DNA of 64,000 nucleotides from Planctomycetota bacterium. Its GTDB lineage: Bacteria; Planctomycetota; UBA1135; UBA2386. Below are positions 17,424 to 25,112 of this stretch, one piece after another. The position numbers were made by a program, and so were the translations under genes. The notes beneath the pieces were generated by a model. The model worked only from the letters and a program-made list of their open reading frames with translations, had not been told where the DNA came from and made no database searches. Location of the stretch: assembly GCA_028281765.1 (NCBI GenBank), contig JANQJF010000052.1, positions 62,001 to 126,000 of the forward strand. The letters are read 5' to 3'. Within the stretch, counting starts at the first letter, position 1, and every line of letters starts with the position of its first letter.

Positions 17424-18779
17424 TCAGAACGATCCGAGCACGCCTTCCCCGCCGTTCGAAGCGAGCAATCCGAGCGGATTGGCGCCGACCTCGACGGCGA
17501 AACCCTGCTGGTAGAAGCTCGTGCCGATCAAACCGGTCGCGGCGAGCGGCAGGTTCAGCGACAGCACCGCCGCGCCGCCCGGATTGGCGAAGCCCGTGAC
17601 GACCTCGTGGCTGGACAACATCGCACAGCCGGTCGCGCCGATCGCGGTGAGGTCGAGCGGGAACGGTGAGCCGGCATCGAACCCGATCGCGATCCACGCC
17701 GAACCGGTGGCTGGAATGTTCGCGAGCACGACATCGAACGTCGTGCCGAGCACGGGTCGCGTCGATGCCGACAGCGAAGGCGCGCCCGAGGCTCCCGCAC
17801 AACCCGCACCGAACTCGAAGAACTGTGCATGCCCCACGGGGTCGTACTCCCACGTCTGATCGGTCGTGAACAGCGGAGGCTCCTGTCCCCCGAACTTCAC
17901 GACTCGGTTCCGCCCCGAATCGTACGCGAACGCGCCGTACAGGCCCGTCGTTGTCTCCGGCCGAGGGTCTTCGACCCACGTGCCGTTCGTCAGCAGCCAC
18001 GTCCCCACTCCGAAGAGGCCACCCGTGACGAACATCGAAGACCGCGCACCTGTCATGAACGCGCCATCGAGCGGACCGGGACCCGGGGGAATCGCCGCAT
18101 CGATGAGAGTCCACGAGACGCCGTCCCATTCCCAGTGATCGCCGACACCAACGGGGATGACGGCGCCACCCAGCATCTCGATGTTTCCGTTCGGCTTCGT
18201 GATCATCGCCTGGTCGAACCGTGCCGCAGGACCACCTGGCAAGCTCGTCCAGTTCGTGCCATCCCAGGCCCAGGCGTCGGCGAACGGAGGCGGCCCGCCG
18301 AACGCGAGGCTCGTGGTCCCGCCGAACAGCACCGTCGTGCCGAGCACCGAGGAATACGCCATGCGATGCGACATACGCGCCGATGGCGACGTCGCGGGGA
18401 ACCGCTGCGTCCAGTCGTTCCCGTCCCACTCCCACGTGTCGTCGTAGAGCGTCTGTGACGTCGCTCCGGATCCACCGAACAGCACCGTCACGCCACGGAC
18501 GCTGTCGTATGCCATGTCCATGATCCCACGTGGCGGCGGACTGCTGGCCGAGAAGCGCTGCGTCCACGTCGTGCCGTCCCATTCCCACGTGTCGCCGAGC
18601 GGCGAGGAGCTCCCGAACCCCCCGAACATCACGGTCACGCCGCGCGCTTCGTCGAACGCGAGCCCGGCGCGCTCACGCGGTGCGGGACCGACTACCGCGC
18701 CGATGAACGACCAACCTTGGGACGGAGCGAGCGTGCAGAGAGCGTGAACGGCGACGCACGTGAAGAGAGCGATTCTCAT
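17424..18779 (-). CDS. Secreted Kelch-repeat protein with the shared C-terminal module
   Basis: 451 residues with signal peptide (TCVAVHALCTLAPSQG). Repeats of the form RGVTVLFGG...DTWEWDGTTWTQ recur about every 50 residues (four or five copies in residues 25-310), typical of a Kelch beta-propeller in exported proteins. The last 130 residues start with FFEFGAGCAGASG and contain FPLDLTAIGATGCAML and AVLSLNLPLAATGLIG, then FYQQGFAVEVGANPLG, the clearest example of the C-terminal module. It probably binds a ligand or matrix component; none is identified. It ends 86 bases before the membrane-protein gene on the same strand. Confidence 0.8.
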   Translation of the reverse strand: MRIALFTCVAVHALCTLAPSQGWSFIGAVVGPAPRERAGLAFDEARGVTVMFGGFGSSSPLGDTWEWDGTTWTQRFSASSPPPRGIMDMAYDSVRGVTVLFGGSGATSQTLYDDTWEWDGNDWTQRFPATSPSARMSHRMAYSSVLGTTVLFGGTTSLAFGGPPPFADAWAWDGTNWTSLPGGPAARFDQAMITKPNGNIEMLGGAVIPVGVGDHWEWDGVSWTLIDAAIPPGPGPLDGAFMTGARSSMFVTGGLFGVGTWLLTNGTWVEDPRPETTTGLYGAFAYDSGRNRVVKFGGQEPPLFTTDQTWEYDPVGHAQFFEFGAGCAGASGAPSLSASTRPVLGTTFDVVLANIPATGSAWIAIGFDAGSPFPLDLTAIGATGCAMLSSHEVVTGFANPGGAAVLSLNLPLAATGLIGTSFYQQGFAVEVGANPLGLLASNGGEGVLGSF

Positions 18780-18813
18780 GGGTACCCTTTCCGAAGGTCC
18801 TCATGTTAGCCGC

Positions 18814-19194
18814 TCAACGCCACCAGCGGTGACCACACGCCCGACATTCAGATCGCGCGCGAAACGGCCCGATCGGGAAGCCGAGGAACAGCACGGCCAA
18901 CACGCCCCAGCGGATCCCGAGACGACAGTCGGCCGAGCGACACTCGGGACAGCGCCCCACCGCGCCGCGACTCTCCGCGATGCGGTCCAGGATGCGCTTC
19001 GCGCGGTCGACGTCCCGCGCGGCGACCGCGACACGGGCCCCGCCGATCATCGGGACCCACAACGGCTGGAGCGTCGTGATGTGGTCGTCGAGCACCGCGG
19101 CCGGAATCCCCGCCGAAGCGAACCGGAGCTCGACCAAGTGGGCATCGAGCGGGTTCGCGAACGTCTCGACGGTCACCAAGTCGGTCGCGGCCAT
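18814..19194 (-). CDS. DUF2007-like protein with a split zinc ribbon and one membrane helix
   Basis: 126 residues from ATG 19194; a longer frame adds an Arg-rich, unlikely leader. Residues 5-70 match the DUF2007 (putative signal-transducing protein) pattern VTVETFANPLDAHLVELRF...GIPAAVLDDH. Cys82-x-x-Cys85 and Cys117-x-x-Cys120 then form a probable zinc ribbon, but a hydrophobic segment (GVLAVLFLGFPIG) lies between the two knuckles, so the ribbon may straddle or dip into the membrane. Function unknown. It heads a row of small minus-strand genes extending to 22.2 kb. Confidence 0.65.
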   Translation of the reverse strand: MAATDLVTVETFANPLDAHLVELRFASAGIPAAVLDDHITTLQPLWVPMIGGARVAVAARDVDRAKRILDRIAESRGAVGRCPECRSADCRLGIRWGVLAVLFLGFPIGPFRARSECRACGHRWWR

Positions 19195-19225
19195 GGCGCG
19201 CCTACGCCGACCGGTCCCGGAGAAT

Positions 19226-19576
19226 TCACCGGTCGAGAGCGTGACCGCAGTACAGACAGTTCGCGCGTTCGCCGCGGGCCTTGCGACCACAGCCGGCACA
19301 CGTCGCCTCCGAAGTCCCCATGCGACCGTCCGCGACGCCATCACGCAGATCGATCTCCTCGATCTTCTTGTCGAGGTCGGCCTCCTCGAGACCGTGCCGT
19401 TCGGAGAGCAGCTCCCACAGCGCGCGATTGACGAGAACGATCTTGTCGATCGCAGACCGCAGTTCGACGCTGACGGTCGTCAGGTCGCGCTCGAGACGAG
19501 CGGCTTCACGCGTGCCCTCGGCGGCCTTCCGCTCGACGCCGCGGATGACTTGCTGCTGATAGAATTCCCAATGCAT
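19226..19576 (-). CDS. Small coiled-coil zinc-ribbon protein
   Basis: 116 residues. Residues 1-75 form one long amphipathic helix (AARLERDLTTVSVELRSAID). Cys93-x-x-Cys96 and Cys107-x-x-Cys110 then make a C-terminal zinc ribbon ending ANCLYCGHALDR. Proteins of this build bind nucleic acids or protein partners, but no function can be assigned. It lies 31 bases upstream of the DUF2007-like gene on the same strand, which also carries a Cys2-Cys2 ribbon. Confidence 0.6.
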   Translation of the reverse strand: MHWEFYQQQVIRGVERKAAEGTREAARLERDLTTVSVELRSAIDKIVLVNRALWELLSERHGLEEADLDKKIEEIDLRDGVADGRMGTSEATCAGCGRKARGERANCLYCGHALDR

Positions 19577-19654
19577 GCGGGGCTCCTCACGAGTTTCGAA
19601 GGCCGCCGCGTTCTCCCGGCGGCCGCGGCTATTCTCCCGCCCCGGCTCGCCTGC

Positions 19655-19948
19655 TCAATCGTTCTCGACGAGCTCCAGCGCCCGGTACGTCACCATCCGA
19701 ATCACCCGATCCCCGGTGCCGAGGAGACGCTCGGTCAGGTAGGGCATCTCCGCGATCGCGGCCGCGATCTGCCGCGCGTAGGCATCCTTGTACGAATCCC
19801 GCCAGTTGCCGTCCGCGTGATCGTGGAACACGTGGCACATCTCGTTCAGCAGGTGGCTGAGCGCCGCGTTGCGATCGGCGTCGTCAACGAGCTCGTATCG
19901 GACGCGCATCGAACCGTCGTTCCGGGGGTGCTGCCATTCGTTCGCCAT
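19655..19948 (-). CDS. Small protein of unknown function
   Basis: 97 residues from ATG 19948 (MANEWQHPRNDGS); the longer frame begins in a basic region overlapping the upstream gene and is not preferred. It is predicted beta then alpha, with HLLNEMCHVFHDHADGNW giving several His that could bind a metal. No family recognised. It lies 20 bases downstream of the DUF4375 gene and 78 bases upstream of the coiled-coil zinc-ribbon gene on the same strand. Confidence 0.5.
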   Translation of the reverse strand: MANEWQHPRNDGSMRVRYELVDDADRNAALSHLLNEMCHVFHDHADGNWRDSYKDAYARQIAAAIAEMPYLTERLLGTGDRVIRMVTYRALELVEND

Positions 19949-19968
19949 CTGCGATGCGAGTGCAGCCC

Positions 19969-20616
19969 CTATCCGGAGAGCTCGAAATGGGAGCGATGCT
20001 CCAACGCGTAGAGGAACGCGCGCGTGAAGATCTCGTCGCCGCACGCGAAGAACTCCGGCCCGAGGTCTTGTAGCGCCGCGTCGACCGAGTCGTCCATGGC
20101 CGCCACGCGCGCCGCGTGATCCGACGGCGGGCCATCGTCACCGAACGCGGCATCCGCGCGCTGCATCACCGAGGCTGTCTTCTCGGCCCCGATCGTCCGA
20201 TAGACGCGAAGCCAATCCTCGAACTGCTCGGCCTCGAACGAGGCATAGCATGCGGACAGACCGCCATTGCAGATCCAGTTGTAGGAGTAGCCCGCGATCC
20301 AGACGAACCACTGTGGCTCCGTGAGTCGGTGTCCGGGCTTCTCCCAGAGCTCCATCGCAACGTCCAGGGGGTCGTGCTCGAGACCGCGGAGTTCGCAGAG
20401 GGCGGCCGCAGCCACGACCGACTCCGGACACGCTGCCCCGCGCGCGATGCACTCGACGGCTTCGACGATCTGTTCGTCGTTCCACGCGCGGAGAACGGAC
20501 CGCAGGAACGCGAGCGGATAGCCAGGATCGTCGGACCGCTCTCGCAGATGGTCACGAACTCGCGCGACACGATCGTCGAGACTCTCGGGCGGGGGCGCGT
20601 CGAACGAGTGGGTCAT
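19969..20616 (-). CDS. DUF4375/DMP19-family protein
   Basis: 215 residues. The central and C-terminal parts match the DMP19 (DUF4375) pattern: WFVWIAGYSYNWICNGGLSACY followed by a helical segment and RADAAFGDDGPPSDHAARVAAMDDS. The first 80 residues are a helical extension not needed by the family. DMP19-like proteins are DNA-mimic or regulatory proteins in Neisseria; whether this copy acts that way is unknown. Neighbours are small unknown genes and an Rpn-type nuclease, so an accessory or defence-linked role is possible but unproven. Confidence 0.7.
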   Translation of the reverse strand: MTHSFDAPPPESLDDRVARVRDHLRERSDDPGYPLAFLRSVLRAWNDEQIVEAVECIARGAACPESVVAAAALCELRGLEHDPLDVAMELWEKPGHRLTEPQWFVWIAGYSYNWICNGGLSACYASFEAEQFEDWLRVYRTIGAEKTASVMQRADAAFGDDGPPSDHAARVAAMDDSVDAALQDLGPEFFACGDEIFTRAFLYALEHRSHFELSG

Positions 20617-20625
20617 GCACGCAAG

Positions 20626-21066
20626 CTACGCGGACGCTTCGACTCGGTGCCCTTCGATTGCATCCTCCCTGTCCCACAACACCCGATAGTTCGCCTCGAA
20701 CGGCGGCTGCATGACGTCGAGGTACCACGTGCCGAGTGCCGGGCAACCCGGCAGGTACTGCGGCAACGCCGCGATCACCTCGAGGAACCGCGGGACGTCT
20801 TCGGTGAACTCGAACGCCGAGCCGTCCGCGCGTCGAAACCGAACGCAGATCTGATCGATGGTCGTCAGGTCCCGCTTGAACACGGACACCTGAGTCACCT
20901 CGTCCCAGCGAACCGTCGAGGTGCCGACCTCCGGACGCATCGTCAATCGCGACGCAATGAGCTCACAATCGTCGAACGCGACATTCCAAGACTCCTGCGG
21001 TTTTGAACTCCATTGTTCACGGAGCTTCAGCCATTGGCGCTTCCACCATCCGAGCGTGTGCTTCAT
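20626..21066 (-). CDS. Hypothetical protein with a PH-like beta pattern
   Basis: 146 residues, 9 bases upstream of the DUF4375 gene on the same strand. After a basic N-terminal helix (WWKRQWLKLREQW) come alternating strands (VRWDEVTQVSVFKRD, QICVRFRRADGSAFEF) and a terminal helix leading to AALPQYLPGC and LWDREDA. The strand order resembles a pleckstrin-homology-like domain, and I recall similar unnamed conserved proteins, but I cannot name the family. No signal peptide. Confidence 0.5.
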   Translation of the reverse strand: MKHTLGWWKRQWLKLREQWSSKPQESWNVAFDDCELIASRLTMRPEVGTSTVRWDEVTQVSVFKRDLTTIDQICVRFRRADGSAFEFTEDVPRFLEVIAALPQYLPGCPALGTWYLDVMQPPFEANYRVLWDREDAIEGHRVEASA

Positions 21067-21183
21067 TGGGCCGACTTCCTCTCGTGGCCCATGCTACCCG
21101 AACGGCGGCGTTATGGGTGCAGCGTGCGGGGTGGAACTCTTCCTTACATGGCACCTACCCGTGTGCGGCGCTCAGGGCACTCC

Positions 21184-22188
21184 TCACGCATCGAACACGT
21201 CCTCGAGGGATCGGGCTTTCAACAAGCGCTCGGCCCAAGTCGCCAGCTCGGCGTCTCCGGCCTGCTCGACGCGCGACGCGAAACGGTCGAGCGCGTCCGG
21301 AAATCGAGCGCGGAGCAGGCGGAGGAAAAGCTCGGCTTGCCCTTCGTTGCGGCCCTCTTGCCGGCCCTGCTCGAGTCCCTCCTGGCGTCCCTCGTCGCGG
21401 AACTTCTCTTTCAGAAAATCAATCATCGTGAAAACCGGGCTTTCCATCGTCGGATCGACCTCGATGCGCAGGAACTGACGAACGCGCCCCACCGGCACGT
21501 CGCGCACCTCCATGATATAGGACAGCAAGGCCGTGAGCGCCGCGACGCCGCCCGGCGCCTGCGCGATCGAGCGAAGCGCATCACCCCACAGCGCGAGCTC
21601 GGCGAGAATGTCCGGACTCTCGCGGACACGCTTCAGGCAGAACAGAACGACGCGGGCGAACACGCCGGCGCGCCGACGCCTGAGCGACTCGGGCGTCTCC
21701 GCGGCCAAGTCGTCGATCAGGAACGGGCATCTGGGCTGATACGGTTCGAAGCGTTCGCGCTCACTAGGCGGAACAGCGATGAGGTCGACCAACTCGCGCG
21801 GCCCGCTCCACGGCCTCGGCCCGTGGTAGACCACGACCGTGAACACCGCCGGCAACTCGAGATTCGGCGATTCGCGGCGATGCCGCTCCCAGATCCGCAT
21901 CGTGTAGATCAAGACCTGCAATGGCGTCCAGAGATCCAGCGTGCTCTTGTGTTCCAGCAAGCAGTAGAGCAACACTCGCTTGGATCCGTAGGTCGCCGAG
22001 AAGAGCGGGTCGGCATGTCGATCTCGCAACTCTTCGTCGACGAAGCTGCCCGGCTCGGATCGGAGGCTGCGCCAGTCGATCTCCCGGCTCACGGCCTCCG
22101 GCAAGACGTGACAGAACTCCGCCGCGGCCTCGCTCGGCACCGAGAACACCTGCTTGAACAGAGCGTCGTGCGGGGACTGCATCGCCAT
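21184..22188 (-). CDS. Rpn-family PD-(D/E)XK nuclease (recombination-promoting nuclease-like)
   Basis: 334 residues. The N-terminal HDALFKQVF at 7-15 is the family signature. Acidic catalytic candidates follow at Asp60 (RHADPLF), and LLEHKS at 77-82 gives the (D/E)xK core Glu79 and Lys81. After the nuclease domain (to about 200) a Gln/Glu/Gly-rich linker (EGLEQGRQEGRNEGQAELF) leads to a C-terminal helical domain of the DUF4351 kind (DALDRFASRVEQ, SLEDVF). Rpn proteins promote recombination or act against phage in enteric bacteria. It is not a transposon protein despite the frequent name. Confidence 0.85.
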   Translation of the reverse strand: MAMQSPHDALFKQVFSVPSEAAAEFCHVLPEAVSREIDWRSLRSEPGSFVDEELRDRHADPLFSATYGSKRVLLYCLLEHKSTLDLWTPLQVLIYTMRIWERHRRESPNLELPAVFTVVVYHGPRPWSGPRELVDLIAVPPSERERFEPYQPRCPFLIDDLAAETPESLRRRRAGVFARVVLFCLKRVRESPDILAELALWGDALRSIAQAPGGVAALTALLSYIMEVRDVPVGRVRQFLRIEVDPTMESPVFTMIDFLKEKFRDEGRQEGLEQGRQEGRNEGQAELFLRLLRARFPDALDRFASRVEQAGDAELATWAERLLKARSLEDVFDA

Positions 22189-22293
22189 CGGGGGAATGGG
22201 CGATGCGGATTCCGCGTGGGATTCGCAGAAGAGTCAGGGCGTCAAGTTCGCCGCGCTCCGGAACGACACTGGCACGTGTGCGCAACCCGAGAT

Positions 22294-24132
22294 CTAACGC
22301 GCACGCAGCGTCGCACGGACTTCCACAGGCCCCTCTCGATCGGCGGGAACACGCACATGGAAGCGCGCTCGCTTGCGATCGCGCGACGAGACCACGAAAT
22401 CGTAGCCGATGTCGAGGAACGGCACGATGAGCGTGACGATGCCGTTCTCATCCGTCCTCGAGTATTTGGTTGGGAAGGCCAGCGCCGACGCCATGTCGCG
22501 CGCAACCGACAACACGTCCGACGGAATCTCGACGGCGCCTCGCGCCATTGTGACGTAGCCCGCGGAATGGTCCGCGAGGGGGGAACCATCTTCGTCCGTC
22601 ACTCGAAACCCGACTCGGTGTCGGGGATCGAGTCGGATATTCACAGCTGTGTCATCGGCATCGACCACCGCCCAGCCCGCTCCTTCGGAATCCGCAGCGA
22701 ACACGAAGATGCGGTCGGCATCGCCCACAAGGACCCGGGACCTCCCGCGCCGATCGGTGTGAACGCGGACCGGGACGTGTGGGCGACTGCGCGTGACCTG
22801 GCGCAACGGATCCAACGGAATCAACGGCATCAACAGGACCGAGACCGACCCGGGGGGCGCACCATCCCCGCCTCGAATCGTGACGTCGACCGAACGCAAC
22901 CGATCAAGCCGAACCTCGCCGATGTCGTGCGGCTCCCCCGGCCGCTCCGCCGCGAGTATCGCGAACTCTGCGACCGGTGGGGAACGGGGATCATCGGCAC
23001 TCAATTTGGCACGAAGCCCGGGAGACAACGCGGCGACGACTCGGAACGGATACTCGCCCACGCGACCCGGAATCGTGAACCCGCCGTCCTTTGCAGTGCG
23101 GAACACCCGTGGCTCGACGCCGAACCGACTGCCCCCGTCGCTCGTCCCGATCGATGCCTCGAGCAGCAGAGGTAGCGACGACACGGGCTGGTTCCCGATC
23201 CGGATGCGACCACGCACGGTCACACCTGGTCGCATGGACCGCTCGGTCTCCAGCGGATCCCCCTTTCGCCAGGAAATCTTCTGGATCGAGTGCTCTGCAA
23301 ATCCCTCTGCGATCAAGCACGCTTCGTGGGGCAACCGCACGGCAGGATCTTCATTCGCGAACAGAACCGAGACGGAACCGTCCGCATCACTGCGCGGCGC
23401 GGCCCCCAGGATCGGGTCATAGCGCGGATTGAGCACGGCCCGAACGTTCGGCACTCCGTTCCCGGTCGCCGCATCGACGAACCGCATCCGCCGCACCTGG
23501 CGAGGCGGCACCCGGATCACGGCATCCGGCGTGCCCACGTCGCAGTTGGCACCCCAGCTGAACACGCGCCAGCCTTCACTCCAAGCATGGAGCTGCAAGC
23601 GCTTCCGTTCCGACGTCTTCGGTAGAAGGAACGAACCGTGCTCGTCGAGTTCGACCTCCTCGAACACGGTCAGGCCGGAGACTCTCGCGCCGACCATCCA
23701 GCGGACTGGCGCATGCCCCGTCCAGCTCTCGTGGAGTTCGACGCGAACTCGTCGCTGGAACGCGGGATCTCGCTCGTCGAGCAAAATCGGCGCGTTCGCG
23801 ACACACCCTCCTCGGCTGTGCGTACGCCGATAGCGACCTCGCTCGTCCACGGGCCCGTCGGCCCACGCGACGTAACGGGCACCCTCCAGCAGCCGAGCGC
23901 GAAAGCGCCCTCGCTCGTCCGTCGTCACCTGGATGCGGTCCGTGAGCTTCTCGTCGAGCAAGTCACGATGGAGGCGATGGATCAGGTGCACAGTCGCGCC
24001 GGACCACGGTTCCCCACCCGCGTCGCGAACGATTCCGAATCCGGGCAAGCGAGATGCCGCTGGCGCACCGTCCTGCTGGGCATGAACCAGAGGCGCGCAC
24101 AAGACGACGAAGGTCGAGATCTGGCGAAACAC
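22294..24132 (-). CDS. Secreted protein with carboxypeptidase-regulatory-like repeats
   Basis: 612 residues with a signal peptide (TFVVLCAPLVHAQQ). Several beta-sandwich units with GxxxxGxxVxL and TDERGRFRARLLEG patterns recur (for example GIVRDAGGEPWSGATVHL, RFVDAATGNGVPNVRAVL, GVTVRGRIRIGNQPVS), like the carboxypeptidase regulatory domains of exported proteins. No catalytic residues. It probably acts as a surface or periplasmic adhesion or scaffolding protein. It is the last gene of the minus-strand run; the RpiR-type regulator gene lies just upstream on the same strand, 21 bases away. Confidence 0.7.
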   Translation of the reverse strand: MFRQISTFVVLCAPLVHAQQDGAPAASRLPGFGIVRDAGGEPWSGATVHLIHRLHRDLLDEKLTDRIQVTTDERGRFRARLLEGARYVAWADGPVDERGRYRRTHSRGGCVANAPILLDERDPAFQRRVRVELHESWTGHAPVRWMVGARVSGLTVFEEVELDEHGSFLLPKTSERKRLQLHAWSEGWRVFSWGANCDVGTPDAVIRVPPRQVRRMRFVDAATGNGVPNVRAVLNPRYDPILGAAPRSDADGSVSVLFANEDPAVRLPHEACLIAEGFAEHSIQKISWRKGDPLETERSMRPGVTVRGRIRIGNQPVSSLPLLLEASIGTSDGGSRFGVEPRVFRTAKDGGFTIPGRVGEYPFRVVAALSPGLRAKLSADDPRSPPVAEFAILAAERPGEPHDIGEVRLDRLRSVDVTIRGGDGAPPGSVSVLLMPLIPLDPLRQVTRSRPHVPVRVHTDRRGRSRVLVGDADRIFVFAADSEGAGWAVVDADDTAVNIRLDPRHRVGFRVTDEDGSPLADHSAGYVTMARGAVEIPSDVLSVARDMASALAFPTKYSRTDENGIVTLIVPFLDIGYDFVVSSRDRKRARFHVRVPADREGPVEVRATLRAR

Positions 24133-24153
24133 GGGTCGCCGAATTCTAGCGCC

Positions 24154-24981
24154 TCACTCCGCGTGGAACGTCCCGGCCGACTCCCACATCGCCTCGGTCC
24201 GGTCGATCCGCTCGCGCGCCTGGTCGCGCAGCTGTCCCGCGACCTGCGCGACGAGCAGCTCCGCGACCATCACCGCCGGGACCGAGCTGTCGAACGGACC
24301 GATGCCCGGGACGTCGAGCTCACACCAGTTCTCGGTCAGCGCCGCGAGCGGCGACAGGGGGCCATCGGTGATCGCGACGATGTCGATCCCACGCTCGGCG
24401 AGCGTGCGGGCCGCGGCCACGGAGTGCCGCCGGTAGCGCGCGAAGTCGAACACGACCGCGACGTCGCCCGAGGCCGCCCCGCTCAGGTCCCGCGCGCTCG
24501 AGTGCTCTTCGATCCAGTGCACCGCGGGCCGGATCATCGTGAGCCCGCTGTAGAACGCGCGGGCGCCCGCCTGCGAGGTCTCGCCGGACAGCACCCACAC
24601 GTTCTGCGCGCCCACGACCGGGGCAGCGAGCCGGGCGAGTCGCCCCTCGTCGAGGGACTGGAATGCCTTGGCCATCGCGTCCTCGAGCGCGCTGCGCACG
24701 GGCTCGATCGCCTCGTCGAGGTGCCGGATTCGCTCGCTCGGGCGGGCCAGCTGATGCGTCATCACCTGCCGAACGCGCTGCTGCAAATCGGTGTAACCCT
24801 CGAACCCCAGCTTGGTTGCGAACCTCACGACCGACGGCCGGCTGGTCCCGACGCGGCTCGCGAGGTCCGAGACGGTCCCGAACGCGAGCAGCGTCGGATC
24901 GCCGAGCACGGCCTCGGCGAGGGTCCGCTCGGTCTTGGTCAGACGGTCACTCGCCGTCGCGATCAGGTCGGAAAGGAACAT
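24154..24981 (-). CDS. MurR/RpiR-family transcriptional regulator
   Basis: 275 residues. Residues 1-77 are the RpiR helix-turn-helix domain (SDLASRVGTSRPSVVRFATK). Residues about 128-245 are an SIS sugar-isomerase-like ligand domain (VWVLSGETSQAGARAFYSGL). The family usually senses phosphosugars. Here it is divergent from a KamA/CoA-transferase/aminotransferase operon, so it may instead respond to a metabolite of that route; that is inference from position. The 131-base divergent region contains two direct GTTACA repeats that could be its operators. Confidence 0.88.
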   Translation of the reverse strand: MFLSDLIATASDRLTKTERTLAEAVLGDPTLLAFGTVSDLASRVGTSRPSVVRFATKLGFEGYTDLQQRVRQVMTHQLARPSERIRHLDEAIEPVRSALEDAMAKAFQSLDEGRLARLAAPVVGAQNVWVLSGETSQAGARAFYSGLTMIRPAVHWIEEHSSARDLSGAASGDVAVVFDFARYRRHSVAAARTLAERGIDIVAITDGPLSPLAALTENWCELDVPGIGPFDSSVPAVMVAELLVAQVAGQLRDQARERIDRTEAMWESAGTFHAE

Positions 24982-25005
24982 GGGGGTGGCGGTCTCTGTT
25001 CACCA

Positions 25006-25043
25006 TGTTACATTTTCTGAGCCGAGATATCCATCCGGTTACA
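25006..25043. promoter_or_regulatory. Candidate operator repeats between the RpiR-type regulator and the aminomutase operon
   Basis: GTTACA occurs at 25007-25012 and again at 25038-25043, 31 bases apart (about three helical turns), in the 131-base divergent region. Direct spacing fits a pair of regulator sites, but RpiR-family operators differ between proteins and this match is short. The upstream TTACATTTT could also overlap the regulator's own promoter. Confidence 0.3.
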
Positions 25044-25112
25044 AGACGTCGGTCGGAACGAGACTTCGACCCGCGACTCCACCTCCCCCGCGCTTCCCTC
25101 CGAACTGACCCC

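Noticed and set aside
21184..22188. Rpn-family gene as a mobile element (such genes are often called transposase)
   Set aside because: No inverted repeats, target duplication or partner transposase; the family is a nuclease.
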